Shown in pieces: positions 1-10,468 of a stretch of DNA of 64,000 bases (positions within the stretch are counted from its first letter, which is position 1; the number at the start of each line of letters is the position of its first letter). A program made the position numbers and the translations under genes. This DNA is from Nectonema munidae (taxonomy: Eukaryota > Nematomorpha > Nectonematoida > Nectonematidae): NCBI GenBank assembly GCA_030549495.1, contig JAUIRK010000059.1:1-64000 (forward strand), written 5' to 3'. Under the pieces are notes generated by a model. The model searched no databases. It saw nothing but the letters and a program-made list of their open reading frames with translations, and was not told the DNA's origin.

Positions 1-217
1 TCTTATAAAAATACGGTAAAACTCATCAAACCAATACTGATTTATTTCTCTTCGAAGATAAATAAGAACTAACTGCTTAATATTAATTTTTTTAATTGTC
101 TATGAAAAATTTCAAATGATTTAAATTATAAATTATTAAAAAAATATAATCGAGTATTGATGTAACAACTTACCACAGACAAGTAATACACTTTTGGAAT
201 AAAAGATTTTGTGTAGT

Positions 218-505
218 CTAGTCAGTCATGTATTCAGACAGGCAGACAAAGCTGACTTTGTTTTTGGGTAAACGCATGTATCTACGCAGTGAAGTGTTAC
301 CTTTCAAGAAACTCCAGTCTTTTGGCAATGCTTTTCTCAGCCGATTCATGAAATATTTAATAACGGTCGCGAATCGCATATAACGAAGAACGTACATGCG
401 ATACCAAAGAAGAAACAGTGGTCGAAAACTTCCAAGAAAAGGATGGCTGAAAAGAATGCAGCTGTACAACACAACACCACTTAATCCAAATACAAACAAA
501 GTCAC
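218..505 (-). CDS. Possible small hydrophobic protein or exon, unrecognised
   Basis: An ATG-started frame of 95 codons. The first 35 residues are hydrophobic (GLSGVVLYSCILF) and could be a membrane anchor; the rest is rich in Arg, Lys and aromatic residues. Codon use looks more mixed than the surrounding AT-rich DNA, which is the main reason to list it. A donor-like GTAAGT lies just beyond the stop on the same strand (RC of about 170-175), so this may be part of a spliced transcript. I do not recognise a family. It could equally be chance or a transposon fragment. Confidence 0.2.
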   Translation of the reverse strand: MTLFVFGLSGVVLYSCILFSHPFLGSFRPLFLLWYRMYVLRYMRFATVIKYFMNRLRKALPKDWSFLKGNTSLRRYMRLPKNKVSFVCLSEYMTD

Positions 506-1001
506 TTATATATAGGTGAGACCTTTTAAATAAAATGGTCAGCGTTTATCAATCAATGCGTTTTGATACAAATCTTCTGCTTTACATTAGATATCTTCTG
601 ATTATACTGAACGTAAACGCGTTTTAAAATGGATAAGATGACAAGCATGGCTGGCTGGCTGAGCTTGCGGGATAAGGGGACAAACCTCTACGAGAAAAGA
701 GGAATATCATTATAAGTATATATATATCATTATACTTACGAGGAATGCTTACGAGCTTTTCAAATTTGATCCTCTGTCTAACTCAGGCGTGTCAACAGCT
801 GCATCGCGGGCCTATCTCCTGCCCCAAGTGCCGAGCCGAACAAAAACTAGTCGCTGCCCGAACCCCTTTAAATACAGCTGCTTTTATTTTTTGCGTTTGC
901 GCTCACTTGATTTTCATTAGAGAAATTTTAAATATCACTTTTAAAGATACAAAATCGATGAGATGCAGTCAATTTTCAAAAGTTTTTTCTTTTGAAAGTT
1001 T
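506..1001. other. Non-coding stretch with a dispersed repeat and a GC-richer patch
   Basis: Bases about 555-615 (core TACAAATCTTCTGCTTTACA) recur at about 13872-13932, so this is a dispersed repeat. Bases 790-870 are unusually GC-rich for the window, but no reading frame there resembles a known protein. Confidence 0.4.
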
Positions 1002-1161
1002 GGTTATCATTCCTTAAATCTCGGAAAGTGGTTTCTCGACTGTCCTCCTAATCGAATCAAAGGTTAGAAACAGGGATGCGATGTGCTCTGAGCTAGTATA
1101 TGAGTCGTGGTAGGTTTTATACTATTGAACAGGGTCCGTGTGGAAAAGTTAGGAACCACTG
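1002..1161 (+). pseudogene. hAT transposase C-terminal tail with right terminal repeat
   Basis: This fragment matches the end of the hAT transposase at 24864-25023. The shared frame reads YISESGFSTVLLIESKVRNR, the C-terminal dimerisation (hATC) signature with its characteristic 'E.GFS...K.RNR' spacing. It ends in the reverse complement of CAGTGGTTCCTAACTTTT, a classic hAT terminal inverted repeat. The upstream part of the gene is absent, so this is a 5'-truncated relic. The similarity to the 24.8 kb copy runs about 420 bp past the transposon end, so the two loci share a duplicated block rather than two independent insertions. Confidence 0.75.
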
Positions 1162-3233
1162 ACTTGGGGAATAGAAAAGTCAATTCTGATTTCCTTAAAA
1201 GAGCTTTTTATAAATCATTTTCCTTCTGCCTACGTTTCAAATTAATATGCATGTGTCTCATGAGCGCGTATAAAAATTAATTTAAATCATTTTATTTATT
1301 TTGGAAAATAAAAAATTTTTAGGATAATAAATTCAAAAAATAAGAAAAAAAAGTTTCCCACCCTCTGATTCTTAAATATAATGGGCGTATGCCCCTGGAT
1401 TAGAATATTAAATAATTTGCATTAATAAAAATAAAAGAAAGTAGTACCTCGGTTCAATAACAGAATTAGAATCAAGTAGGTAGAGCAAGAGTTCACATGT
1501 AATACGCAGCGTTAGACAAAATATAGTTAGATTTTTTTGCTTTCAAAGTCACTATTCTTTTCGAACGATGCCTTTGCTATTCGGCTTCGGTTGTGATGCT
1601 ATTAGCATCATTTTTAAAACATTTTTTAATTACATTTGTTTTAGTTACTCATTTTTAATGTTTCTTGATTTAATAGTCATTTACTAACAAATGCTGAATA
1701 CACACACAAAAAAGAAAAGATGTAAGAAGAGTGATGCGTATGGAAATAAATTAAACAAACATATAACGAATTTCATATTTTGCTTTTAGAGAAGAGATTT
1801 TGTCAGTTCGTTCAAAACTATACAAATTTTTAAACTCCGGTTATAACAAAATTTCATAATTTTTGGGGGGATTTTTATTTTTAACTCAAAAATATTTTTA
1901 GGAGTAGGATTATGGCAAAAAATTAATGCAAAAGTAAGTGGAGAATGAAATAAAAGTGTCGCAGTTTTATTTTTGAAAACATGAAATATCTTTCAAATAT
2001 TGAGTGATTTGCGTCATTATTTTGATGATATTGATGATGATGATGATGATGCGATAAATGAAAGTAGCAAGGCCAGTAATGAAGAGATAGAGCGCTTGAT
2101 AAAATGTAACCTAGTTGATAAAAGGGCAAACTTTGGAATCATTGCAATGGCTGATTGATAATAATCACTCAATCTCATGTTAAAAATCATCATTTTGATC
2201 ATTTTAAAACGAAAGTGGTTTTCACAAAGATAAGCAAGCTGATTAAACAAAAATGACCTAGATGAATGTACGAGCAGAAAAATTGACAAAAGTTTTTTAC
2301 TTTTGAACCTGGGTTAGATATAGCGAACTTCAGTTAATAAAAAGTTAATTCGCCACCACGCAAATCCATGGAAATTTCTTATATTCGGTTTTCATTGTAT
2401 AAAAAGAGCAACAAATATTCTTCAAAAGAAAAGCAAAGAATAACAAACAACTATCATTACAAAAAAGGGGTTCAAAAAATCAATTTCACCATTTGTTCAT
2501 ACACAAAAAATTTAGAAAAAAATATTTTAAAGTTATAAGGTTATTCCAATTCGAAAATCTTTATTAATGGGAATATAAAAATACAAATAAAAACAAATTG
2601 CTTAAAATGACTGGCAAAATGATCGTAATCTTAAAGGATGGCAGCGATATTATATTTTAGAGAAAAATACACTTACTGTAATGTATACATGAATTTTTTT
2701 TAGAATATATCATGAAGGTATAAACGAATTTGAAAAACATAGTCATACAACTCCTCATAAAAACAAAGAGCATTTTATGAACAAGCTTATATAAAGTAAT
2801 AATACTTTAAAAACATCTTAATTCTGCTTATATATGAAAACAATCAATACATATGTTCAGATCTTAATTAAACACTTAAACACATATCCTTTAGTTTATG
2901 CGTTGAAATAATATTTTAGATACTCTAAAAATTGTTGTAAAAATTTTTAATAACATTTGAAAATCGGTATAACACTGAAGATAATTTCTCGAAGATTTCA
3001 TTCAAGAATTTAGCATACATATAAAAAATAAAGAAAGACTAGAAAGAAAACTTAAAAAGGATTTATGTGGTCATAAAAAAGAAAGACAACGTTTTATGTT
3101 GCAGAAAGACAATTTGCATTGATAATCTCAATAACAAAAATAAAAGTGATGATTAAACTCTTCCAGCTCGGATATTTATTATTTTTTGAACCCTAATTGT
3201 AAAGTTAATAAATCGTCATTAGAGAAATGTTTT
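1162..3233. other. AT-rich non-coding DNA
   Basis: Bases 1162-1579 are the shared flank of the duplicated hAT block. The rest is AT-rich with no recognisable gene. A short GAT-type microsatellite lies at about 2024-2051. Confidence 0.5.
2024..2051. repeat. (GAT)n microsatellite
   Basis: About nine interrupted GAT/TGA units. On the minus strand it produces the histidine- or serine-rich runs seen in short overlapping frames, which are not genes. Confidence 0.8.
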
Positions 3234-3267
3234 TTAACCCTATTAGTGCTGGGCAAAATTTGTCCGC

Positions 3268-3303
3268 TCAAGTGCTGGGGGGGGCGTAAAGTGCCCCCCC
3301 CCC
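3268..3303 (+). repeat. Subterminal G-run/C-run hairpin of copy A
   Basis: A run of eight G (3277-3284) and a run of ten C (3294-3303), separated by CGTAAAGTG, form a near-perfect stem. The preceding AGTGCTGGGG repeats the AGTGCTGGGC of the terminal repeat after a spacer, giving a terminal plus internal repeat layout. Confidence 0.75.
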
Positions 3304-3337
3304 TAATTTTCTCAGAGATTAATAAGTTTTTATAAAT

Positions 3338-3850
3338 ATTTTTAATGCTACATATATATTTCAACGATGCTGAATTCAGTGGTGATGTCCATTTTTTATC
3401 AAAATCAATCAAACCTGTCAAAAAATTGATTTATATTTGACAGCTCATCTCAAAAAGGAACTTTTTATCTAAATAAGTATATAAAGTTTTTTACACATGT
3501 ATACCCATTTTCAAATATGCTGAATTCAGTGGTGATATTCATTTTTTATGAAATTCATTCAAACCTGTCAAAAAAGTGATTTACATATGACAACTCATCT
3601 CAAAAAAGAAACTTTTTATCTAAATAATTATATAATGTTTTTTACACACATATACCCATTTTCAAGTAGGCTGTGTTTACTGGTTATATTCCTTTTTTTT
3701 ATAAAAAATTAGTCAAACCTGACAAAATAATTTAAATATTACAGCCCATGTCAAAATTAAAATTTTGATTCTTTTAAAGTTTTTTATACATTTCAAGTAT
3801 GCATAATTTAATGGTGATGTTCATTTTTTATGAAATTAATAAAACCTGTC
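3338..3850 (+). repeat. Left tandem array of copy A
   Basis: Monomers begin near GCTGAATTC at 3369 and 3519, with diverged equivalents at 3670 and 3801, a period of about 150 bp. Each carries an imperfect dyad of the form TGTCAAA...TTTGACA. No unique spacers, so not CRISPR. Confidence 0.8.
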
Positions 3851-5976
3851 AAAAAACGATTAAACCTGTAAATCAATGTCAAATATATAAACATAAAAAT
3901 AACTCCATCTTTTTGGCTACAAATTCGTTATCGGCTCGTAGTCTCTACGTCATATTATAATTTACAGTATGTAATTTTGGTATTCATTCTATGATGATCC
4001 TTTCTTGGTAGCTCTTTTTTCATTAGAAATTTATATTCTTCAATGTGTGTTCGAAAATTTTTTTATAAGGATAAAATTACTTTTTTCCTCTCTCAAAGCA
4101 TTCTGATTAAAGAATCTTCTTGGTGATCTTAGACTTTTTTTATCAGTATCGTATTTTTTATTATCAAGCCTGAATATTTGTCAACCAATCTTATTTCAAA
4201 GGATTTTTTCTGATGAATCATTCGTGATGTTGATTGTTCAATTACAAAAAGTTGTCAACGTTCTTCATCTAAAAAATTATCTCTTTGACACAAAAGGAAA
4301 AAGATGGACAAATTCAATTTAAATTAAAAATATCTTGATAGTGACTAAATTCTCACATATTGGCACCTGTGCCATTTTTGATAAATCTGACCTATTCTAG
4401 ATTTTCAGATTTCCTATACCCATCTTAGCTAAATGTTAACTGTAATCCTAGATGATAGATTTAAATATTTTTCATTTGTAAAAGAGAAACTTTTTTTTCA
4501 CAGTCAAAATCTTTTTTGAAGCATCTAATATTATATAATTAAACCACTTTCTAGTTCATTAGAACATTGTAGATCTTCCATTTAGTCATGATACATATTT
4601 TTTTTAATTATTTGTTTTGATCACATGTTATCTTCTCAATTAGTTTTCAACTTGGTTCCTTCTCTCATACAAATTTTCAAAAGATTTTATAATACGTTTT
4701 ATTTTTTTTTAATAAATATTTCATACCTAAGATGATTGTAGAAAGTATTATAAGCCAAAATATACAAAAAAAAAAGTATATTTTTACTATATACCTAATA
4801 TGCAGCCATTTTTTGAAATTTTTTTACAGAACTGTTTTTCAGGCATACATTACTAATTCAATTGCCACTTCGAGATATTTTTTAACCGTATTATCCAAAA
4901 TCCAGTACAGAAATAAAATAAGCATAGTCGATTTGGTATAAAACAAATATTTTATTTTTTTGAAAATATTTTTGAAAACAGTATCTAGAAGTAAACCGCA
5001 AATCTTATTCAAGCTTTCAGATATTTTAAAACCATAAATGCCAAACCTGAGTCCAAAAATGAAACCAGCATCTTCCATTTGGCATATAAACAGATATTTT
5101 ATTTAAATTTCAAAAATATTTCTGTAGACATTAGACGTAAATCGAAAATTTGATTGACACTTTCAGACATTTAAAACCTCTAAATGCAAAAAATGATTTC
5201 AGAAATAAAATTTATCATGGTCGAATTGGTATAAAAACATATATTTCATGTAAAATTAGAGAGAATATTTTGGGATATAGTTTTCAAACATAAACCGCAA
5301 ATTTGATTGACACTAGCAATAAAACCTCTAAATGCGAAAACTATGTTCAGAAATGAAATCTTCATGATATATTTGCTATAAAAACAAATTTTAGAACTAA
5401 ACGCAAATTTGATTGATACTTATATGTATTTTCAAATTCAAACTGCAAAAATTGAGTCCATAAATGAAACTAGCATGGTTGATTTGGTATAAAAACATAT
5501 ATTTAATTGTAAAATTTGAATGAATGTTTTTGGAAACAATTTTTAGAAGTAAACCGCAAATTTGATTAACACTTATAGGTATTTTCACATCCTAAACGTA
5601 AAAAATGAGTCCAGAAATGAAACCAGCATGTCCGATTTAGTATAACACATATGTTTTTATGTAAAATGTGAAGGAATATTTTTGGAGACAATTTTCACAA
5701 GTAAACCGCAAATTTGATTAACCTTCGCAAGACGGATGATTTTTTGCATACGCGAAAGACGGATATATGCCGTAAAACTCCCAAAATGAAAATTTAATAT
5801 AAAAGGACAATATTCTCGATTTTATTACTATTATGCTATATTTTCAAGATATTCACTTTCTATTTCTTACTAAACAACTGTTTAATCCTTTAGAAACGCT
5901 AAAATATATTTTGATTTTAACGCCATCTATGAAAATAAATTTGAAAAAGTACAACTACATAAAAATGGAAAGAATT

Positions 5977-6168
5977 CATGTTTTTCAAACTTATTTTACT
6001 GCGACCCATAGCAAGATCCACAGTTTGCATCGCTACCCATAATACTTAGGTGTAAAAAGACAAACTTTGTTCACTAGATTCATTTATTCAGCATCTTTTT
6101 TGTCACGCCCCATTTTATTTTTCACGCGACCCACTGAAGGGTCGGGACCCACAGTTTGAAAAACGCTG
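5977..6168 (+). mobile_element. Short hAT-type MITE
   Basis: Left end CATGTTTTTCAAAC and right end GTTTGAAAAACGCTG are inverted repeats, with GCGACCCA-type motifs just inside both ends, as in hAT MITEs of the 'TTTTTCAAACTGTGGGTCGCGACCC' kind. No 8-bp duplication is visible. Confidence 0.6.
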
Positions 6169-6176
6169 GTCTAAAC

Positions 6177-6535
6177 CATTGGTTCTCAACCTTTTTTATC
6201 CATGGGTCCCTTTTCTCTCCTTTTTTTATTAGTGGACCCCTCATAAAAATTGGAGATAAAAAATATTTTATTTTAATATTTTACACTAATAAAATTTTTA
6301 AGTTTTTGATAAAGAAAATAATATATAATTAGAATTCATATTGTAATGAAAGCAAACCAATTTTAATTCAATTTTTATAATAATTATAGTGAAAAATTTA
6401 CTTTTTTTTAAATAAAAATGGTTATGAGCTGGTTTTCTTCATTTTACCGTCAAAATATCATTGAGCACATCTAATTTATAATATTTCGCATATGGACCCC
6501 TGAATTATTATGTGGACGCCGGTTGAAAAGCCCAG
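6177..6535 (+). mobile_element. Second hAT-type MITE
   Basis: Left end CATTGGTTCTCAACC pairs with the reverse complement of the right end, CTGGGCTTTTCAACC. Both resemble the hAT terminus CAGTGGTTCTCAACC. GGACCCC motifs lie inside both ends. It starts 8 bp after the preceding MITE; no target duplication was seen. Confidence 0.55.
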
Positions 6536-6837
6536 GAAAACTAAAAATTCTTTATATCACTAGAAGCTTCTTTTATGCATGATTTATTTGTTTGTAGAAA
6601 TGCGTACATCGGTAAGTTGTCGTCAAAATTATATTAGAAGTATATAAATAATCGTCAGATCATCAGATCAGTATTTATTTATATTATTCTTGTGACCTTG
6701 AAACAATTTTGATTGATATTTTTCATTACTGTAAACAGACGAGCCACCCTCATATCTGTTTACAAATTATCTGGCCTTGAAGCATTTTTCTATGAAAAGC
6801 GTATTCATATCATAAATTCGAAAACTCGTTCATTATA

Positions 6838-9168
6838 ATGTCTTCCATCTTCGGTTGTTTCTCTTCTTCCGAGTTGAGCATTTCTTCTTATACATACTCT
6901 CATGATTCTGAAACCGCAACATATGAATATGAGGATTCTCAATCTTCGGATGAAAGTTTTAGTGTTTCGGATAGTCTTGTTGCACCGGATGGTACCATTT
7001 TTCAATGGGAACCTTTATCCTCAACATATGGCAGACCATTTTCACAAAATATTAGAAATCGTTGGAGTTCCTTGGATATTTTCAACTATTTTTCACTCAA
7101 GAGATTATTTGTTACATACTTCGCTGCACTAAAACAAAAATGGATGAAGTTTTTTTGCAAGTTTATTTAATTTTCTCTTTCATTTGTATGTAACCTAATT
7201 CTGAATGTTGAAATAAGATTAGGGATGTAGCAATTCCACATTTTGCCGATATATTATATTTGCCATTCACCGATTCCGATCATGATTCCTATACCTTGTT
7301 TTACCATAATTTTGCCAAAACATTAGGGACGTACATCCCCCTTTAAAAATTTTATTGGGGGTGTGAAACCCATTTTGCAAAACCATGTCGTCCTTCTGAA
7401 TGTGCGTCTCTCTCTGTACAACCATGTATATGTATATATACAACCATATACATTTATATATAATTTTACCTTGGCTATTATTTATCTTATTTTTAAGTTG
7501 AAAAATTTGAAAAAAATTGCAATTTAAAATCGATTTACAATTATATAATATCCACAAATTCAAAAAACTTAAATAGGCTTTTTCATAAAAGTTTTTAAAA
7601 TAACAAATAAGAGACTAATTGTTGCTTTAATTGAGCTTTATCTAATTTAATAGTTAAAAATTAAAATTAGAACTTGTCGTGTTAAAATACACAAATATTA
7701 ATTTTTCCCCAACTTCGCAAGTTGTTAGCCTCTACTACCATTTCGGCTGCGATCCTCCCTAATGAAGATTTTAAAATGGATAAAAATCGTATTGATTATA
7801 TATCGTGCTTATAACTTTTATGACCTTCCACCTTCAAAATTTTAAAAAATAAATGATTTGAGTCAGTAATTTTTTGACTCATAAATAAAAAACTGCTAAT
7901 AGACTTTTTTTATTTTGTAGAAGTGAAATTAATCATTAGCAAAATTTGAAATACTGTTATGATAAGTTTTCAATTTGTGATTTGTTCGCGTATTTTTCTA
8001 CTCTTTTTTTCATTGGTCAAGCTAAAAATAAACGCCTTGAGATAAAGTATCTATTTTCAGAAAAAAAACGTAGAGCATTTTCTCAAAGCTGTGATGAATT
8101 CAGATATGTTCTCATCCGCTTTGATGTCAGGAGGGAAAGAAATCTCAACGATAAGTTGTCCCCAATTCGAATCCTACATGATCATTTTTTCAAAGCTGAC
8201 ATAAGTATTTCACTCCTCATGAATATGTTACCATAGATGAGCAACTTATAAAGTTTCGAGGCAAATCTTCTTTGAAAATTTACGATCGATCCAAACCTGG
8301 GCATTATGGAATCAAATGTTACCATTGCAATGATGCTCCTAACTATTACATTTTAGCACCTCAAATTTATGTTACAGGGTTGATAGACAAACGCTATTTT
8401 GCTTCGGAAGAAATTGTGAAAAGACTTGCAACACAAGCAGAACTGCCTCATGGTTCTGGAATTTTTACTGATCGTTTTTTTACTTCACACAATCTTTGTA
8501 AATGGGCAAAATTAAATAATTATGGAACCGTAAGAGCTAACCGCAAATTCATGACTCTAGTTATTAGACCTCAGTATTTTAAAAGACTTAAAGTAGTTTA
8601 ACTGAGTATTACAAAACACGCCACTAAGAATTTTAAAGCTGTATGTTTTGTCCTCACAGCACTTGAGTATGATAAATTTGATAGGTGAAAAACATAAGCC
8701 TGAGACATTGATAGAATATAACAAATATAAATCAGGTGTAGATGTTAGTAATAGAATGCTGAGAGAGTTCACAACATATATAAACCCTCAAGGAGATGGC
8801 CTTTTCTGAAATTTTGTAATTATCTGGACATTGTAGCTCACAATAGCTAGATTATACAAAAGTAAAATTATCCAGAATTTTTTCCTTCAACTCGCAAAAG
8901 TGGGAGAAAGTACTTCATCAGAGATTTATCGTTGAAGTTAAGTTAACTATCAATGCGAGCTAGGTGCAATGATCCCTTTACACACCGTCTTACAAGAGAT
9001 CTCATAAGTTTCTATGGAATTGAGCAAGATTCAATTCAACCATCTACTTCTATAACTGTTATGTTTCCACTTGTAAACCTAGAAAAAGAACCACAATAAA
9101 GTGTTCTAAATGCAACAAATCAGTCTGTAAATCGCATACAATTTATTTGTGTGAAAAATATGACAAAT
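6838..9168 (+). pseudogene. Broken piggyBac transposase (first copy)
   Basis: Cut-and-paste DDE transposase of the piggyBac family, in pieces. 6838-7170 encodes a Ser/Glu/Asp-rich N-terminus ending 'GRPFSQNIRN'. A diverged stretch (about 7170-7940) follows, with no readable frame. 7946-8236 has 'RRERNLNDKLSPIR', and 8231-8601 holds the catalytic blocks IDEQLIKFRG, KPGHYGIKCYH and FTDRFFTSHN. Near 8725-8760 the third block reads YKSGVDVSNRML. About 9075-9168 encodes a Cys-rich tail (CSKCNKSVCKSH...CEK) as in piggyBac zinc-binding tails. Several frameshifts and stops separate the blocks, so it cannot make a whole enzyme. The N-terminal style matches the copy at 11154-11857, so both belong to one subfamily. 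Confidence 0.85.
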
Positions 9169-9444
9169 AATATTTCATATCTTCATATTTTTTTATTATC
9201 ATTGAAAATTGTAATGCTTTGTTTTTAACTAATTTCATTTTTTCTTAATTTTAATCTAAAATAAAGCGTTTTTAATGAAATTTTTTATCTTTTTTTATAA
9301 AAAAAAATTTTCTGAGAAAAATTAAGGCTGTTATAGAAATATACGTGATAATTTGAATATAGGGTTTGTATATGTTAGTAGGCTAAATCTGCAATTCAAA
9401 AATGTATTGGAGTAAAACTCCCAATTCTGTCTTGCGAAGGTTAA

Positions 9445-10040
9445 TACTTATAGGTATTTTCAAATCCTAAATGTAAAAAATGAGTCCAGAAATGAAAACA
9501 ACATGATCGATTTGGTATAAAACATATATTTTATGTAAAATGTGAAAGAATGTTTTTGGAGACAATTTTCAGAAGTAAACCGCAAATTTGATTAACACAT
9601 ATAGGTATTTTCATATCCTAAATGTAAAAAATGAGTTCAGAAATGAAAACAGCATGACCGATTTAGTATAAAAACATATATTTTATGTAAAATTTGAAAG
9701 TATATTTTATTAGATATATTTTTGATCAATCAAAATTTTGATTGACATTTTCTAAAAAGTAGCCATGATTATTGAAAAAATTAAATATATAAAGTGTTAT
9801 GCGTTCTAAACTGTATATAATTATAAATGTTCAGGGTATTATATAATATAGATCCTAAGTTATAAGGTTAAGTACAGATAATGTCAAAATTTTGCTGAAA
9901 AATAAAATTTTTTATTTTGATTGACAGTTTTGGACATGAAGGGGTCATTCAACTACCATGAAAATGGTTTCAAAAGATGCAGCTAGCGATTTTAGGAAAA
10001 GTCACAAAATTTGAAGGGATATGATTCAGCACTAATAGGG
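9445..10040 (+). repeat. Right array and terminal module of copy A
   Basis: Continues the 151-bp array interrupted at 5721. It contains a perfect 20-bp palindrome, TCAATCAAAATTTTGATTGA (9726-9745), followed by the conserved end module (about 9918-10028) with CTACCATGAAAATG and GATGCAGCTAGCGATTTTAG. Confidence 0.8.
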
Positions 10041-10264
10041 TTAAGCTTATTTCATGTAACTGTATAAAATTTATATACCATATAGTAAATTTTATTTTTA
10101 TGGGGACTCCGCTCTGTAGTTAAGACAAAGCATTTTTAAAATTTTATTGCAAAGCATAATTTAATTTTTTTTCTTTATTCTTTTGAAGATTCAACAAACC
10201 AAATATTCGATGAATAGGAAAAATTACATTTCTAAATAAAGTTGCATATAAAATGTTTTTGCAG

Positions 10265-10468
10265 GAAAAAACAAAGTTTACAGGAAAGTAGTAAGACGTG
10301 CGATGATGTATTCAGCCGAGACATGGCCAGTGATTCCGAGAAAGTAGACTCAGATGGTATGGCCACATAATTAGAAAAGGTGAGGATCATATAGGAAAAA
10401 AAGTGATGAATATGGAAATAAAATGGAATGGGAAAAAAAAGGCTGAAATTCAGATGGTTGGACCTTGA
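10265..10468 (+). pseudogene. LINE reverse-transcriptase 3' region, 5' part
   Basis: Reads 'RRAMMYSAETWPV' and then, one frame over, 'LRWYGHIIRKGEDHIGKKVM' and 'QMVGL', the hallmark tail of non-LTR retrotransposon polyproteins downstream of the reverse-transcriptase palm. The gene is interrupted at 10468 by another transposon and resumes at 12780. Internal frame changes show it is dead. The clade cannot be assigned from this tail alone. Confidence 0.7.

Larger units (their letters stand above)
5722..9440 (+). mobile_element. piggyBac element nested in copy A
   Basis: Ends CCTTCGCAAGACGG and its near reverse complement (CTGTCTTGCGAAGG), with exact TTAA duplications at 5718-5721 and 9441-9444. 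Removing the element and one TTAA restores the array consensus (GATTAATACTTATAGGT), which copy B shows intact near 45193. It carries a broken transposase gene and two small hAT-type elements (5977-6168 and 6177-6535). The insertion is therefore younger than copy A, and the hAT inserts are younger than or part of this piggyBac. Confidence 0.9.
3238..10040 (+). mobile_element. TTAA-bounded array element, copy A (interrupted)
   Basis: Starts CCCTATTAGTGCTGGG and ends in its reverse complement (CAGCACTAATAGGG), flanked by TTAA at 3234-3237 and 10041-10044, as for piggyBac-type transposition. A left array of about 150-bp monomers runs from about 3338 to 3850. A central segment of about 1.1 kb without arrays follows, then a right array of about 151-bp monomers with core GTAAACCGCAAATTTGATT. 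A piggyBac (5722-9440) sits inside the right array; without it the element is about 3.1 kb. No transposase frame is visible, so it looks non-autonomous. It closely matches copy B at 41916. The link to the piggyBac superfamily is inferred from target site and end sequence. Confidence 0.8.

Noticed and set aside
3338-3850. Possible CRISPR array
   Set aside because: Monomers of about 150 bp repeat throughout, without unique spacers, in a eukaryotic genome.
4839-5078. 79-codon minus-strand frame, also present at 44010-44249
   Set aside because: It lies in the right array of copies A and B; the differences between the two are mostly amino-acid changing, so there is no sign of selection.
9958-10014. 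Small frame MKMVSKDAASDFRKSHKI in the terminal module
   Set aside because: Start, length and stop are not kept in copies D, F and G; conservation looks like DNA binding rather than protein.
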